A DNA stretch of 64,000 nucleotides from Mycobacterium gordonae (GTDB lineage Bacteria > Actinomycetota > Actinomycetes > Mycobacteriales > Mycobacteriaceae), in NCBI RefSeq assembly GCF_001417955.2, contig NZ_LKTM01000310.1, positions 62,001 to 126,000 on the forward strand. The letters are read 5' to 3'. The notes under the pieces were generated by a model. The model ran no database searches. It had not been told where the DNA came from and saw nothing but the letters and a program-made list of their open reading frames with translations. The translations under genes were made by a program, and so were the position numbers. Below, piece by piece: positions 1-11,080 of this stretch (position 1 is its first letter; every line of letters begins with the position of its first letter).

Positions 1-107
1 CCAACCCGGCATCATCGCCGGCGGCTCGCTTCGGACCGCCCGCCAACACGATGCGCGGATGGAAGGTGTCCGGTCGGGCTAACTTCATGCCCGGGCATGA
101 TATCGGC

Positions 108-1085
108 ATGCATGCGATTGAAGTCGGCGAAACCGGCGGCCCCGAAGTCCTGCAGTACAACGACATCGCCCAGCCCGAGCCAGGTCCCGGTGAACTGCTG
201 ATCCGTTCGGAAGCCATTGGCGTCAACTTCATCGACACCTACTTCCGCTCCGGTCAGTACCCGCGCCCGCTTCCGTTCGTACTGGGCTCCGAGGTGTGCG
301 GGACGGTGACCGCGGTCGGCCCGGACACCGGGGGCGACATCAACGTCGGCGACCGGGTGGTGAGTGCCTCAGCCAATGGCTCTTATGCCGAATTATGCAC
401 GGCCCCAGCATTTTTGACCGCCAGAGTCCCAGATGGCATCAGCTCGGAGGTGGCCGCATCGGCGCTGCTGAAGGGGCTGACCGCGCAGTACCTGCTGAAG
501 TCGGTGTATCCGGTGCAGCGCGGAGACAGCGTGCTGGTGCACGCCGGCGCGGGCGGCGTCGGGCTGATCTTGACGCAGTGGGCGACGCACCTCGGGGCGC
601 GGGTGATCTCGACCGTGTCGACGCCGGAGAAGGAACGACTGTCCCGGGATGCGGGCGCCGCCGAGGTACTTCCCTACCCCACCGACGCCTACCAGTTCGG
701 CCAGCAGATTCGCGGGCTCACCGGCGGCGCCGGGGTGGCCGTGGTTTATGACGGGGTCGGCGCAACCACATTCGATGCCAGCCTGGCGAGCCTGGCCGTC
801 CGCGGGACGCTGGCGCTGTTCGGCGCGGCCAGCGGACCGGTATCGCCCTTCGATCCCCAGCAGCTCAACTATGCCGGATCGGTGTACCTCACCCGGCCCT
901 CGCTCGCCCACTTCATCCGCACCGGTGAGGAGTTCAGCGGGAGGGCGGCCGAACTGTTCGACGTGATCGGCAGCGGGGCCGTCCGGGTCGAGGTCGGCGG
1001 TAGCTATCCGCTGTCCGAGGCCGCGCGCGCCCACAGCGATCTGGAGGGCCGCAAGACCACCGGGTCGATCGTGTTGCTGCCCTAG
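108..1085 (+). CDS. qor: Quinone oxidoreductase, zinc-free MDR family (325 aa)
   Basis: Predicted NADPH-dependent quinone reductase of the medium-chain dehydrogenase/reductase superfamily, cytosolic. The N-terminal GroES-like fold carries the [15 protein letters not shown] signature (about residues 38-52), and the Rossmann nucleotide-binding loop AGAGGVG lies at 146-152. Structural-zinc cysteines are absent, as in the quinone reductase/zeta-crystallin branch. An in-frame ATG exists upstream, but the start at 108 (MHAIEV) matches my recollection of the M. tuberculosis Qor N-terminus (Rv1454c) and gives the usual family length. Its stop overlaps the stop of the convergent PPE gene by 4 bp. The physiological quinone is unknown. 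Confidence 0.93.
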   Translation: MHAIEVGETGGPEVLQYNDIAQPEPGPGELLIRSEAIGVNFIDTYFRSGQYPRPLPFVLGSEVCGTVTAVGPDTGGDINVGDRVVSASANGSYAELCTAPAFLTARVPDGISSEVAASALLKGLTAQYLLKSVYPVQRGDSVLVHAGAGGVGLILTQWATHLGARVISTVSTPEKERLSRDAGAAEVLPYPTDAYQFGQQIRGLTGGAGVAVVYDGVGATTFDASLASLAVRGTLALFGAASGPVSPFDPQQLNYAGSVYLTRPSLAHFIRTGEEFSGRAAELFDVIGSGAVRVEVGGSYPLSEAARAHSDLEGRKTTGSIVLLP

Positions 1086-2620
1086 CTACCGTCGGGCCGG
1101 TCCTCGTCCCAGCTCGTGGGGATCATCGGTAACGTCGGTCCGCCGCCGAACGGGTCGCCGGCCAGGGTGATCAGGCCGGCCGGCCGGACCCCGTCCTTCC
1201 GCACGGTGCCGGTGAAACCTAACGGGCCGGCACCCTGCTCGGAAACTTCCGGCCCGTCGTCGCCGAAATCGGTTGGCAGATCTGCGAATTCATCGGCATA
1301 GCCGCGCTGCGGCTCGCCCTGTTGGCGGCGCTTGCGCGCCTTTCTGCGCGCCGCGGTGGCCGCCGCGACAGCGGCGCTATCCGGTTCCGGGGCCTTCGCG
1401 CGGACAGTTGCGGTCGTGTTGCCGCGATGCACCGGCCCGAAGCCGACCCCCGGCCCGCCGCCAATCGCATAGGGAACGAACGCTTGGCCGGCCGGCGCGG
1501 GCGGCGGCGCCGAGGTGGAGGTTGTGCTGATGGTGCTCACCGTCGATACGGGAGCGGCCGGCGCGGCACCCGGCGCCACCGACCCGGCGAGAGCCGGGGC
1601 GAATTTCGCCGGGGCCGCCGCGGCGACTTCTGCCACAGGCACCAGCTCCGGCACGACCGCCAGCTCGGTGGGCGGTATGGCGGCCAACGCCGCCAGCGCG
1701 GCGACACTGGCCGCCGCGGCGGGCAGCGTGGCCAGCGTCGACCACAATGGTGAGGACGCGATCGCGGCGGCGAGCACGGGGTGGACCGCCAGATACGCGA
1801 TGATCTGGACCGGAGTGATGCCGCTGAGCGACTGCAGGGCAGCCACCGGATTGGTCAGCAACAGCTGAATCCAGTCCTGCAAACCCTGGAAATCCTGGAC
1901 GAACAGGAAGAGCCGGGAGATCCAGTAGCCCGGCTGCCCGGGCACCGTGTAGGAGGCGTATGGGATTCCATTGAGGGTGCCGGCGGAGGGATCCCAATTG
2001 ATCCCGATCAGCCGCAGGGCAAATTGGAAGAGCTGCTGCGGGATCTGTTGGATCTGCTGCCACGGGTCCGACGCCGCGGCGGCGGAAACTATCTGCGGCG
2101 CCGGGCCGGTCGTCGGAGTTTCGGCCAACGCCGAGGCGGAAACGGCTTCGTAGGTCACCATGATGGTGGCGGCCTGAACCCACATCCGAACGTAGTCGGC
2201 CTCGTTGAGCGCGATGGGGATCGTGTTGACGCCGAAGAAATTCGTCGCGGTAAGCACGGCGTGGGTGGCGTGATTGGCCGCCAACTCGAGCAGCGTCGGC
2301 ATGGCGGCCAGGGCGGCGGTGTAGGCGGCCGCGGCCACCTCGTGCTGGGCAGCCGTCGCAGCGCTCTTGGCACCCGCAGCAGTCAGCCACTGCAGGTATG
2401 GCAGGTGCGCGGCCACGTAGGATCCGGCACTCGGGCCATCCCAGCAACCGGCCTGCACTGCGGCCAGGATTGCGGCGAGTTCGTCTGCGGCGGAGGCATA
2501 TTCGGCACTGAGGGCAGCCCAGGTCTCGGCGGCGGCCAAAAACGCACCCGGGCCCGGTCCACTGCTCAGCAACGCCGAATGCACCTCCGGAGGCGAAGCC
2601 ATCCAGATGGGGTCGGTCAT
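1082..2620 (-). CDS. PPE family protein, PPW subfamily (512 aa)
   Basis: Predicted type VII (ESX) secretion substrate acting at the cell envelope. The N-terminal PPE domain covers about residues 1-175, with Pro-Pro-Glu at 10-12 and the W60-D-G-P-S motif. A long Ala/Pro-rich linker follows. The C-terminus holds the two PPW-subfamily marks, GFTGT (about 468-472) and PMIPTSW (about 498-504, matching PxxPxxW). Start ATG 2620 ([13 protein letters not shown]) is chosen because PPE proteins begin about 10 residues before PPE; longer in-frame starts add unrelated sequence. No PE partner gene is adjacent, so a PE/ESX-5 partner would have to be encoded elsewhere. The gene replaces the PE_PGRS28/Rv1453 genes found between qor and ctaB in M. 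tuberculosis. Confidence 0.93.
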   Translation of the reverse strand: MTDPIWMASPPEVHSALLSSGPGPGAFLAAAETWAALSAEYASAADELAAILAAVQAGCWDGPSAGSYVAAHLPYLQWLTAAGAKSAATAAQHEVAAAAYTAALAAMPTLLELAANHATHAVLTATNFFGVNTIPIALNEADYVRMWVQAATIMVTYEAVSASALAETPTTGPAPQIVSAAAASDPWQQIQQIPQQLFQFALRLIGINWDPSAGTLNGIPYASYTVPGQPGYWISRLFLFVQDFQGLQDWIQLLLTNPVAALQSLSGITPVQIIAYLAVHPVLAAAIASSPLWSTLATLPAAAASVAALAALAAIPPTELAVVPELVPVAEVAAAAPAKFAPALAGSVAPGAAPAAPVSTVSTISTTSTSAPPPAPAGQAFVPYAIGGGPGVGFGPVHRGNTTATVRAKAPEPDSAAVAAATAARRKARKRRQQGEPQRGYADEFADLPTDFGDDGPEVSEQGAGPLGFTGTVRKDGVRPAGLITLAGDPFGGGPTLPMIPTSWDEDRPDGS

Positions 2621-2984
2621 CGTCAGCCGGTACTGGGCGGATACCCGGTAGCCGCACAGGAGGTGCACGGCCCTGTGGGTACGACGCATAACGTCATGCC
2701 GAACACTCCTCTCGCCGTCGGGTACATCGAAATTCGATATCGCGACGGGCAGTAGCGCAAATGGAGGATGTTCGGCGACGGGTATCAGGCGGCCGCCGCC
2801 CGGTGATCGAAACGTGTTGTCAGAACACTAATTTGGTACGGGCAGCCGCATAGGTGCGGGGTTTGGATCGCGCTGGTTCTGACTCGAACCGGGGGGACGC
2901 GCCGACAGCGAAGATCACGACGCGCCGACGGCGTGTCCTGTCGTGAAGTTCACAGTCGGCGCGGCGGGGACCGCTGCGGGTGGA
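2621..2984. other. Intergenic region between PPE gene and ctaB
   Basis: 364 bp with no convincing coding region. Both flanking genes are on the minus strand, so this region holds the PPE promoter and the 3' end of ctaB. The only local structure seen is a short inverted repeat GTGTT-GTCAG-AACAC at 2814-2828, about 200 bp upstream of the PPE start. It is too short to be called an operator. The rest shows nothing recognisable. Confidence 0.5.
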
Positions 2985-3920
2985 TCAGAACAGCGTGGGC
3001 AGCGCGATCGCCGAGTCCACGGCCAGCGCGCAGAACACCAGCGCCAGGTAATTGTTCGACTGCAGGAACAACCGCAGCGGCTTCACCGGCTCCCCTGCCC
3101 GCACACCCGCGTACAGCTGGTGGGCCATCGCCAGGAACCACACGCCGGCCACCACTGCCACCGCGGCATACAGCCACCCGGCCGCCAGCGCCAGAACGAA
3201 GGTCGCCAGGACCGTGAGCCAGGTGTAGATCACAATCTGCTTGGTGACCTGACGCTCGGTCGCCACCGCGGGCAGCATGGGCACGCCGGCGACTTTGTAG
3301 TCCTCCTTGTACCGCATGGCCAGCGCCCAGGTGTGCGGCGGAGTCCAGAAGAAGATGATCGCGAACATGGCCAACGCGGGCCAGCCGATGGTCCCGGTGA
3401 CGGCCGACCACCCGATCATCACCGGCATGCAGCCGGCCGCGCCGCCCCACACCACGTTCTGCGCCGTGCGCCGCTTCAGCAACAGCGTGTAGACGAACAC
3501 GTAGAACGCGATGGTGGCCACGGCCAGCAGCCCCGACAGCAGGTTGGTGGTCCACCACAGCCAGCAGAACGACCCCACGCTCAGCGCAAGGCCGAAGATC
3601 AGCGCGTTGCGGGTCGGCACCGCGGCGCGCGCCAGCGGCCGTCGAGCGGTCCGCTTCATCACCTTGTCGATATCCGCATCGGCCACACAGTTGAGGGTGT
3701 TGGCCCCGCCGGCGGCCATCATGCCCCCGACCAGCGTGTTGAGGATGAGCAGCGGGTCGACCGAGCCGCGGTGCGCCAGCAGCATCGCCGGGATCGCGGT
3801 GACGAGCAGCAGCTCGATCACCCGTGGTTTGGTCAATGCCAGGTACGCCAACAGGACGCCGGTGATCCGGCCTGAAGTCCGGCCCGGCGCTTCGATGTCT
3901 GGGCGCCCGCGAACGCTCAA
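2985..3920 (-). CDS. ctaB: Protohaem IX farnesyltransferase (haem O synthase), 311 aa
   Basis: Integral membrane prenyltransferase that transfers farnesyl diphosphate to haem B, giving haem O for the aa3 cytochrome oxidase. The UbiA-family Asp-rich motif [19 protein letters not shown] is visible, as are [13 protein letters not shown] and many hydrophobic helices. The N-terminal part [16 protein letters not shown] matches the mycobacterial CtaB family. The start is chosen as TTG at 3920 because GAGGAG lies 8 nt upstream and the length then fits (about 308 aa in M. tuberculosis, Rv1451); the longer upstream frame lacks similarity. It is transcribed away from tkt across a 270 bp intergenic region, the same arrangement as in M. 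tuberculosis apart from the PE_PGRS gene there. Confidence 0.94.
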   Translation of the reverse strand: MSVRGRPDIEAPGRTSGRITGVLLAYLALTKPRVIELLLVTAIPAMLLAHRGSVDPLLILNTLVGGMMAAGGANTLNCVADADIDKVMKRTARRPLARAAVPTRNALIFGLALSVGSFCWLWWTTNLLSGLLAVATIAFYVFVYTLLLKRRTAQNVVWGGAAGCMPVMIGWSAVTGTIGWPALAMFAIIFFWTPPHTWALAMRYKEDYKVAGVPMLPAVATERQVTKQIVIYTWLTVLATFVLALAAGWLYAAVAVVAGVWFLAMAHQLYAGVRAGEPVKPLRLFLQSNNYLALVFCALAVDSAIALPTLF

Positions 3921-4190
3921 AGCATTAACTCCTCGGGAAAATCGCAGCCGCGCGCAGCTTCTACTACGCATGATGGTAGACCGCGCCGGCACGGCCACAG
4001 CCCCGCAGGGTCGATCTACCCGAATTTTCTCGACCTATCCGCCCGCACGGCGCTGATGAAAGCCACCAACCCGCGACACGATATTTTCACACAGGCTTCG
4101 GCGGGTACACGCAATCTGGGCCTGCATGCGCCGGCAATCCCGCACTAGGGTGGGATTGATCAGTTTGATGACCCCAGGACTGAGGACTGA

Positions 4191-6284
4191 ATGACCACAC
4201 TTGAAGAGATCTCCGAGCTCACCCGCCCGCACCACCCCGACGACTGGACCGAGATCGATTCGGCTGCGGTCGACACGGTCCGGGTACTGGCCGCCGACGC
4301 CGTCCAGAAAGTCGGCAATGGTCACCCCGGAACGGCGATGAGCCTGGCCCCATTGGCATACACGCTGTTTCAGCGCGCCATGCGCCACGACCCCAGTGAC
4401 GTCCACTGGCTGGGCCGCGACCGGTTCGTCCTGTCGGCCGGCCACAGCAGCCTGACTCTCTATTTGCAGCTCTACCTCGGTGGGTTCGGGCTCGAGCTGG
4501 AAGACATCGAGGCGCTGCGCACGTGGAAGTCCAAGACTCCGGGACACCCCGAGTTCCGGCACACCGCCGGCGTCGAGATCACCACCGGCCCGCTGGGCCA
4601 GGGGCTGGCTTCGGCGGTCGGGATGGCGATGGCGGCACGCTATGAGCGCGGTCTGTTCGACCCCGATGCCGATCCCGGCACCAGCCCGTTCGACCACTAC
4701 ATCTACGTGATCGCCTCCGACGGAGACATCGAGGAGGGCGTCACGTCGGAAGCGTCGTCGCTGGCCGGGGTGCAGCAGCTGGGCAACCTGATCGTGTTCT
4801 ACGACCGCAATCAGATCTCGATCGAGGACGACACCAATATCGCGCTGTGCGAAGACACCGCTGAGCGCTACCGCGCCTACGGGTGGCACGTCCAGGAGGT
4901 GGACGGCGGCGAGAACGTCGTCGGCATCGAGGAGGCGATCGCGAACGCGAAGGCCGAGACCGGCCGGCCGTCGTTCATCTCGCTGCGCACCATCATCGGC
5001 TTCCCCGCGCCCAACCTGATGAACACCGGCAAGGCGCACGGCGCGGCGCTCGGTGACGACGAGGTGGCGGCTACCAAGAAGATCCTCGGCTTCGACCCGG
5101 ACAAGACCTTCGAGGTCCGCGACGAGGTCATCGCTCACACCCGCAAGCTGGTGGACCGGGGCCGGGAAGCGCACCAGAAGTGGCAGACCGACTTCGACGC
5201 CTGGGCGGAGCGCGAGCCCGAGCGCAAGGCGCTGCTGGACCGGCTCACCGCCGAGGAGTTGCCCGAGGGCTGGGACGCAGACCTGCCGCACTGGGAGACC
5301 GGCGACGACGCCGTCGCCACCCGGAAGGCGTCCAACGAGGTGCTCAACGCCGTCGGGCCGAAGCTGCCCGAGCTGTGGGGCGGCTCGGCGGACCTGGCCG
5401 GCAGCAACAACACCACCATCAAGGGCGCCGAGTCCTTCGGTCCGCCCTCGATCTCGACCAAGGACTACACCGCGTCCTGGTACGGCCGAACGCTGCACTT
5501 CGGGGTCCGCGAACACGCGATGGGCGCCATCCTGTCCGGCATCGTGCTGCACGGCCCGACCCGGGCTTACGGCGGGACGTTCCTGCAGTTCTCGGACTAC
5601 ATGCGCCCGGCAGTGCGGTTGGCGTCGCTGATGGACATCGACACCATCTACGTGTGGACGCACGACTCGGTCGGCCTGGGCGAGGACGGCCCGACGCACC
5701 AGCCGATCGAGCACCTTTCGGCGCTGCGAGCCATTCCGAACCTCTCGGTCGTACGACCTGCCGACGCCAACGAAACGGCCTACGCCTGGCGTACGGTGCT
5801 GGCCCGGGGCAACGGCAGCGGGCCGGTCGGCCTGATCCTCACCCGGCAGAATGTGCCCGTCCTGGACGGCACGGACCTGGACGGCGTGGCCCGCGGTGGC
5901 TACGTGCTCGGCGGCACCGAGGGCGATGAGGAGCCCGACGTGGTGCTGATCGCCACCGGCTCCGAGGTGCAGCTGGCCGTCGAGGCAAAGAAGCTGTTGG
6001 CGGACAAGGACATTCTGGCGCGGGTCGTGTCGATGCCGTGTGTGGAGTGGTTCGAGTCGCAGCCCTCCGAATACCGGGACAGCGTGCTGCCCCCCTCGGT
6101 GTCGGCGCGGGTCGCCGTCGAAGCCGGAGTCGCGCAGTCGTGGCACAAGCTGGTCGGCGACACCGGCAAAATCGTGTCGATCGAGCATTTCGGGGAATCC
6201 GCCGATTACAAGACGCTGTTCCGCGAGTACGGCTTCACCGCCGAAGCCGTCGCTGCCGCTGCGGAAGAAGCACTGGATAACTGA
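4191..6284 (+). CDS. tkt: Transketolase (697 aa)
   Basis: Thiamine-diphosphate enzyme of the non-oxidative pentose phosphate pathway. It moves two-carbon units between xylulose 5-phosphate and aldose phosphates in the cytosol. Visible signatures are H45-P-G, the ThDP/Mg motif beginning SDGDIEEG (about 176-183) and closing at N207, and the pyrimidine-domain motif [14 protein letters not shown] from about residue 491. Full length compares with 700 aa in M. tuberculosis (Rv1449c). The ATG at 4191 follows GAGGACTGA. It is the first gene of the tkt-tal-zwf-opcA-pgl operon, 14 bp upstream of tal, so the oxidative and non-oxidative branches are likely co-expressed. Confidence 0.97.
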   Translation: MTTLEEISELTRPHHPDDWTEIDSAAVDTVRVLAADAVQKVGNGHPGTAMSLAPLAYTLFQRAMRHDPSDVHWLGRDRFVLSAGHSSLTLYLQLYLGGFGLELEDIEALRTWKSKTPGHPEFRHTAGVEITTGPLGQGLASAVGMAMAARYERGLFDPDADPGTSPFDHYIYVIASDGDIEEGVTSEASSLAGVQQLGNLIVFYDRNQISIEDDTNIALCEDTAERYRAYGWHVQEVDGGENVVGIEEAIANAKAETGRPSFISLRTIIGFPAPNLMNTGKAHGAALGDDEVAATKKILGFDPDKTFEVRDEVIAHTRKLVDRGREAHQKWQTDFDAWAEREPERKALLDRLTAEELPEGWDADLPHWETGDDAVATRKASNEVLNAVGPKLPELWGGSADLAGSNNTTIKGAESFGPPSISTKDYTASWYGRTLHFGVREHAMGAILSGIVLHGPTRAYGGTFLQFSDYMRPAVRLASLMDIDTIYVWTHDSVGLGEDGPTHQPIEHLSALRAIPNLSVVRPADANETAYAWRTVLARGNGSGPVGLILTRQNVPVLDGTDLDGVARGGYVLGGTEGDEEPDVVLIATGSEVQLAVEAKKLLADKDILARVVSMPCVEWFESQPSEYRDSVLPPSVSARVAVEAGVAQSWHKLVGDTGKIVSIEHFGESADYKTLFREYGFTAEAVAAAAEEALDN

Positions 6285-6298
6285 GAAAAGGTGATCAG

Positions 6299-7417
6299 AT
6301 GACCCAGAATTCAAACCTCGCCGCGCTCAGCGCCGCGGGGGTATCCGTCTGGCTCGACGACTTGTCCCGGGACCGGATCAAATCGGGCAACCTGCAGGAA
6401 CTGATCGACACCAAGAGCGTCGTCGGGGTCACCACTAACCCGTCGATCTTCCAGAAGGCGCTGGCCGACAGCGACACCTACGACGACCAGATCGCCGAGC
6501 TCGCCGAGCGCGGCGCCGACGTCGACGCCACCATCCGCACGGTCACCACCGACGACGTCCGCAACGCCTGTGATGTGCTGCGGCCGCAGTGGGAGTCCTC
6601 GGACGGGGTCGACGGCCGGGTGTCGATCGAGGTCGACCCGCGGATGGCGCACGACACCGACAAGACCACCGAGCAGGCGGTCGAACTGTGGAAGATCGTT
6701 GACCGTCCGAACCTGCTGATCAAGATTCCGGCCACCGAAGAGGGCATTCCCGCCATTGCAACGACTCTGGCAGAAGGCATTTCGGTGAATGTCACGCTGA
6801 TCTTCTCGGTCGAGCGCTACCGCGCGGTGATGGGTGCCTATCTGGAGGGATTGGAGAAGGCCAAGAAAGCGGGCCATGACCTGTCCAAGATCCATTCGGT
6901 GGCATCGTTTTTCGTCTCCCGGGTGGACACGGAGATCGACAAGCGGCTGGAGAAGATCGATTCGGACGACGCCCGTGCCCTCCTCGGCCAGGCCGCCGTC
7001 GCCAACGCCCGCCTGGCCTACGCGGCCTACCGGGAAGTCTTCGAGGGCGGCGAGCGGTTCCAGGCGCTGCAGGCTGACGGCGCCCGGGTACAGCGGCCGC
7101 TCTGGGCATCCACCGGCGTCAAGAACCCCGACTACTCCGACACGCTGTACGTCACCGAGCTCGTCGCTCCGAACACGGTGAATACCATGCCGGAGAAGAC
7201 AATTGACGCCGTCGCCGATCACGGCACGATCCACGGCGACACCATCACCGGCACCGAATCAGAAGCGCAGCAGGTGTTCGACAAGCTCGACGCGATCGGG
7301 ATCGACTTGACCGACGTGTTCCTGGTCCTGGAAAACGAAGGCGTCGAGAAGTTCGAGGAATCCTGGAGCGAGTTGCTCAAGGAGACGCAGGCGCAGCTGG
7401 AGTCCGCCGACAAATGA
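6299..7417 (+). CDS. tal: Transaldolase (372 aa)
   Basis: Transfers a dihydroxyacetone unit from sedoheptulose 7-phosphate to glyceraldehyde 3-phosphate by a Schiff-base mechanism. The catalytic lysine is K142 in [24 protein letters not shown] near residue 42 is the family N-terminal signature. The length matches the longer actinobacterial transaldolases (373 aa in M. tuberculosis, Rv1448c). An AAGG lies upstream of ATG 6299. The 3' end overlaps zwf by 4 bp (ATGA), indicating translational coupling. Confidence 0.97.
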   Translation: MTQNSNLAALSAAGVSVWLDDLSRDRIKSGNLQELIDTKSVVGVTTNPSIFQKALADSDTYDDQIAELAERGADVDATIRTVTTDDVRNACDVLRPQWESSDGVDGRVSIEVDPRMAHDTDKTTEQAVELWKIVDRPNLLIKIPATEEGIPAIATTLAEGISVNVTLIFSVERYRAVMGAYLEGLEKAKKAGHDLSKIHSVASFFVSRVDTEIDKRLEKIDSDDARALLGQAAVANARLAYAAYREVFEGGERFQALQADGARVQRPLWASTGVKNPDYSDTLYVTELVAPNTVNTMPEKTIDAVADHGTIHGDTITGTESEAQQVFDKLDAIGIDLTDVFLVLENEGVEKFEESWSELLKETQAQLESADK

Positions 7418-8955
7418 GTTCAGCCGGCGCTGCAGCCTGGCAGAACCCGCTGCGCGACAAGCGGGACAAGCGGCTGCCCCGAATCGCCGGCCCTTGCGGC
7501 ATGGTGATCTTCGGGGTCACCGGCGACCTGGCCCGCAAGAAGGTGATGCCGGCGATCTACGATCTGGCCAACCGCGGACTGCTGCCCCCCACCTTCTCGC
7601 TGGTGGGGTTTGCGCGGCGGGACTGGGACACCGAGGATTTTGGCCAGGTGGTTCACGACGCCGTCAAGGAGCACTGCCGGACACCGTTCCGCCAGGAGAA
7701 CTGGGACCGGCTGGCCGAGGGATTCCGTTTTGTCCCGGGCGCCTTCGACGACGACGACGCATTCCAGCGCCTGGCCGAAACCCTGGAGAAGCTGGACGCC
7801 GAACGCGGCACCGGCGGAAACCACGCCTTCTATCTGGCCATCCCGCCCAAGTCGTTCCCCCAGGTCTGCGAACAGCTGGAGAAGTCGGGACTGGCGCGCC
7901 CGCAAGGCAATCGGTGGAGCCGGGTGGTGATCGAGAAGCCGTTCGGCCACGACCTGAAGAGCGCGCAGGATCTCAACAAGACCGTCAACTCCGTCTTCCC
8001 GGAGGAGTCGGTCTTCCGCATCGACCACTACCTCGGCAAAGAGACCGTGCAGAACATCCTGGCGCTGCGCTTCGCCAACCAGTTGTTCGATCCGATCTGG
8101 AACTCCCACTACGTCGACCACGTCCAGATCACCATGGCCGAGGACATCGGCCTCGGTGGGCGGGCCGGTTACTACGACGGAATCGGCGCCGCGCGTGACG
8201 TGATCCAGAACCACCTGATGCAATTGCTGGCGCTGACCGCGATGGAAGAGCCGGTCAGCTTCACTCCGAAGTCGTTGCAAACGGAGAAGATCAAGGTGCT
8301 CTCGGCGACCCAGCTCGCGCAGCCATTCGACCAGACCACCAGCCGCGGCCAGTACACCGCCGGCTGGCAGGGCGGCGAGAAAGTGGTGGGGCTGCTCGAC
8401 GAAGAGGGATTCGCCAAGGACTCCGTCACCGAGACGTTCGCCGCGATCACCCTCGAGGTCGACACGCGGCGCTGGGCCGGTGTCCCGTTCTATCTGCGCA
8501 CCGGAAAACGGTTGGGCCGCAGGGTCACCGAGATCGCGCTCGTCTTCAAGCGGGCACCGCACCTGCCCTTCGACGCGACCATGACCGACGAGCTCGGCAC
8601 CAACGCCATGGTCATCCGCGTGCAGCCCGACGAGGGCATCACGTTGCGGTTCGGTTCCAAAGTGCCCGGCACCGCGATGGAAGTCCGCGACGTCAACATG
8701 GACTTCTCCTACGGCTCAGCGTTCGCCGAGGAATCGCCGGAAGCCTACGAACGATTGATCCTCGACGTGCTGCTCGGTGAACCCTCGCTGTTCCCGGTTA
8801 ACGAAGAAGTCGAATTAGCTTGGGAGATACTCGATCCCGCGCTAGACAACTGGGCGTCGCACGGCAAGCCGGATCCTTACGAGGCGGGCACCTGGGGGCC
8901 CGAGTCGGCGTTCGAGATGCTGCGCCGTACCGGCCGGGAATGGCGGCGGCCATGA
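7414..8955 (+). CDS. zwf: Glucose-6-phosphate 1-dehydrogenase (513 aa)
   Basis: First enzyme of the oxidative pentose phosphate pathway; it oxidises glucose 6-phosphate to 6-phosphogluconolactone with NADP+ (or, in some actinobacteria, F420-independent NAD+). The coenzyme loop [10 protein letters not shown] sits near residue 30 and the active-site signature RIDHYLGKE starts at 202. The C-terminal G6PD domain is complete. It corresponds to Zwf2 (Rv1447c) of M. tuberculosis. It overlaps tal by ATGA and is followed 22 bp later by opcA, which encodes its assembly/activation partner. Confidence 0.97.
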   Translation: MSSAGAAAWQNPLRDKRDKRLPRIAGPCGMVIFGVTGDLARKKVMPAIYDLANRGLLPPTFSLVGFARRDWDTEDFGQVVHDAVKEHCRTPFRQENWDRLAEGFRFVPGAFDDDDAFQRLAETLEKLDAERGTGGNHAFYLAIPPKSFPQVCEQLEKSGLARPQGNRWSRVVIEKPFGHDLKSAQDLNKTVNSVFPEESVFRIDHYLGKETVQNILALRFANQLFDPIWNSHYVDHVQITMAEDIGLGGRAGYYDGIGAARDVIQNHLMQLLALTAMEEPVSFTPKSLQTEKIKVLSATQLAQPFDQTTSRGQYTAGWQGGEKVVGLLDEEGFAKDSVTETFAAITLEVDTRRWAGVPFYLRTGKRLGRRVTEIALVFKRAPHLPFDATMTDELGTNAMVIRVQPDEGITLRFGSKVPGTAMEVRDVNMDFSYGSAFAEESPEAYERLILDVLLGEPSLFPVNEEVELAWEILDPALDNWASHGKPDPYEAGTWGPESAFEMLRRTGREWRRP

Positions 8956-8977
8956 ACGGCACTGAGGAGCGGCGCAA

Positions 8978-9889
8978 ATGATTGTCGAACTGCCTGACAC
9001 CACCACCACGGCGGTCAACAAGAAGCTCGACGAGATGCGCGAGATGGCCGGCGTGGTCACGATGGGCCGGGTACTCACGCTGATCATCGCGCCGGACAGC
9101 GACGCCGTCGTCGAGGATTCCATCCAGGCGGCCAACGACGCCAGCCACGAACATCCGAGCCGCATCATCGTGACGATGCGGGGCAACGCGTACGCCGACG
9201 AACCGCGTCTGGACGCGCAGATCCGGGTGGGGGGCGACGCGGGCGCCGGTGAGGTGGTGGTGCTGGCGCTTTCCGGGCCGTTGTCCGGGCACGCCGCCAG
9301 CGTGGTCATCCCCTTCCTGCTGCCCGACATCCCGGTCGTCGCCTGGTGGCCCGACAACGCTCCGGCGGTGCCAGCCCAGGATCCGTTGGGCAAGTTGGCA
9401 ATCCGCCGTATCACCGACGCCACCAACGCCGTCGACCCGTTGGCGGCGATCAAGAGCCGGCTGCCCGGCTACACCGCCGGCGACACCGACCTCGCCTGGA
9501 GCCGCATCACGTACTGGCGTGCGCTGCTGACTTCAGCCATCGACCTGCCACCGCACGAGCCGATCGAGTCGGCTCGCATCAGCGGCCTGGAAACCGAACC
9601 CGCACTGGACGTGCTGGCCGGCTGGCTGGCCAGCCGGATCGACGGCCCGGTCCGCCGCGAGGTGGGCGAGCTCACCGTGGAACTGGTGCGCAAGAGCGAG
9701 ACCATCGTGCTGAGCCGGCCGCAGGATGGAACCACGGCTACGCTGAGCCGCACGGCCAAGCCCGAAGCGTTGGTTCCATTGGCGCGCAGGGTAACCGGTG
9801 AATGCCTGGCCGAAGACCTGCGCCGGCTGGACGCCGACGAGATCTACCACGCGGCCCTGGAGGGCATCAAGAAGGTGCAATATCAATGA
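8978..9889 (+). CDS. opcA: OpcA, glucose-6-phosphate dehydrogenase assembly protein (303 aa)
   Basis: OpcA proteins are needed for active, correctly assembled G6PD in cyanobacteria and actinobacteria; the protein is cytosolic. The sequence is full length for the mycobacterial family (303 aa, Rv1446c). It shows the conserved [10 protein letters not shown] segment and ends with a [13 protein letters not shown] helix. The ATG at 8978 follows GAGGAGCGGCGCAA. The position directly between zwf and pgl supports the assignment strongly. Its stop overlaps the pgl start by ATGA. Confidence 0.94.
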   Translation: MIVELPDTTTTAVNKKLDEMREMAGVVTMGRVLTLIIAPDSDAVVEDSIQAANDASHEHPSRIIVTMRGNAYADEPRLDAQIRVGGDAGAGEVVVLALSGPLSGHAASVVIPFLLPDIPVVAWWPDNAPAVPAQDPLGKLAIRRITDATNAVDPLAAIKSRLPGYTAGDTDLAWSRITYWRALLTSAIDLPPHEPIESARISGLETEPALDVLAGWLASRIDGPVRREVGELTVELVRKSETIVLSRPQDGTTATLSRTAKPEALVPLARRVTGECLAEDLRRLDADEIYHAALEGIKKVQYQ

Positions 9890-10623
9890 GCTTCGATATC
9901 GAGGTATTTGCCGACAGCGAACGTTTGGCGCAGGCCGCGGCACAGCGACTGGTCGACACCATCAACGCGGCGTCAGCGGCGCGGGGACGAGCACTGATCG
10001 CGCTGACCGGGGGCGGTAACGGTGTCGCACTGCTGCGTGAACTCGCGTCGCGGCCGGTCGACTGGTCCACGGTGCACCTGTTCTGGGGTGACGAACGATA
10101 TGTCCCCGAAGACGACGACGAGCGCAACGAGAAGCAGACGCGCGAGGCCCTGCTCGACCACATCGACATTCCCGCCAGCCAGGTGCACCCCATGGCGGCC
10201 AGCGACGGCGAGTTCGGCTCCGACCTTGAGGCTGCGGCCCTGGCGTACGAGCAGATTCTGGCGGCCAATGCCGAGCCCGGTGAGCAGGCGCCCAGCTTCG
10301 ACGTGCATCTGCTGGGGATGGGACCCGAAGGACACGTCAACTCCCTGTTCCCGGACACTGCCGCGGTGCGTGAGACCAGCCGGATGGTGGTCGCCGTGGA
10401 TGACTCGCCCAAGCCGCCGCCGCAACGAATTACGTTGACACTGCCCGCGATTCAGCGGTCCCGCGAGGTGTGGCTGCTGGTGGCGGGCGAAGGCAAGGCC
10501 GACGCGGTGGCCGCTGCCATCGGCGGCGCCGATCCCGTCTCGCTCCCGGCCGCCGGGGCCATCGGTCGCGAGATCACCCGGTGGCTCCTCGACGAAGGCG
10601 CAGCGGGCAAACTGCCCCGTTGA
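9886..10623 (+). CDS. pgl: 6-phosphogluconolactonase (245 aa)
   Basis: Hydrolyses 6-phosphogluconolactone to 6-phosphogluconate, the second oxidative pentose phosphate step. Visible family motifs are [11 protein letters not shown] (about residue 41), [12 protein letters not shown] and [15 protein letters not shown]. The length agrees with DevB/Pgl (Rv1445c, 247 aa). The start at 9886 overlaps the opcA stop (ATGA); the in-frame extension upstream of it is out-of-frame opcA coding sequence. Last enzyme gene of the operon. Confidence 0.95.
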   Translation: MSFDIEVFADSERLAQAAAQRLVDTINAASAARGRALIALTGGGNGVALLRELASRPVDWSTVHLFWGDERYVPEDDDERNEKQTREALLDHIDIPASQVHPMAASDGEFGSDLEAAALAYEQILAANAEPGEQAPSFDVHLLGMGPEGHVNSLFPDTAAVRETSRMVVAVDDSPKPPPQRITLTLPAIQRSREVWLLVAGEGKADAVAAAIGGADPVSLPAAGAIGREITRWLLDEGAAGKLPR

Positions 10624-10674
10624 CACGGCCCGGCTTCTCACGGGGCTGTATCCCCCGGTGTCAAGCTGGTAATA

Positions 10675-11076
10675 ATGACCGTCATGGCAGACAGAAGCGG
10701 CGGCCGCCCCACCCCAGCCCGGCAAAGAATGAAGACGCTCACCCAGGCGGCATTGAATGCCGACAAGACGGTGGAGCAGGTCGAGGACGTCCTGGACGGA
10801 CTCGGCACCTCCCTGGTGGAACTGAACAAGTCGCTGTCGGCCCTGAACAGCACCGTCTCGCGGCTGGAGACCGGGCTGGACCACCTGGACGGGACCCTGT
10901 CCAGCCTCGATGATCTCGCCAAGCGCCTGCTCGCGGTGCTCCAACCGGTAGAGGCCATTCTCGAACGCATGGACAACATCGTGAGCTGGGGCGAGACGAT
11001 GATGCTGCCACTCAACGCGACGGAGCACGTCATGCGCGGGGTGATGGACCGGCTCCGCAATCGGGGCGTGCGCTGA
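10675..11076 (+). CDS. Small helical protein, Rv1444c-like (133 aa)
   Basis: Hypothetical protein conserved downstream of pgl in mycobacteria. From about residue 20 to 110 it is one long amphipathic helix with heptad-like Leu/Val spacing (VEQVEDVLDGLGTSLVEL, then repeated LSALNSTVSRLETGLDHL), so a coiled coil is likely. No signal peptide or membrane segment is seen. A second in-frame ATG at 10684 (MADRSGG) is an equally plausible start. Downstream of pgl by 51 bp and upstream of the P450 by 4 bp, it may be a tail gene of the pentose phosphate operon. Function unknown. Confidence 0.85.
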   Translation: MTVMADRSGGRPTPARQRMKTLTQAALNADKTVEQVEDVLDGLGTSLVELNKSLSALNSTVSRLETGLDHLDGTLSSLDDLAKRLLAVLQPVEAILERMDNIVSWGETMMLPLNATEHVMRGVMDRLRNRGVR

Positions 11077-11080
11077 CTCC

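Noticed and set aside
1-107. Possible end of another gene before qor
   Set aside because: No frame with recognisable protein features and a stop could be supported; treated as upstream region of qor.
3921-3998. Longer CtaB N-terminus using an upstream ATG
   Set aside because: The added residues are arginine-rich, unlike CtaB; GAGGAG points to TTG 3920.
4035-6314. Very long minus-strand frame (759 codons) opposite tkt
   Set aside because: It mirrors the full tkt coding strand in a GC-rich genome, has arginine/valine/histidine-rich shadow composition and no recognisable domain.
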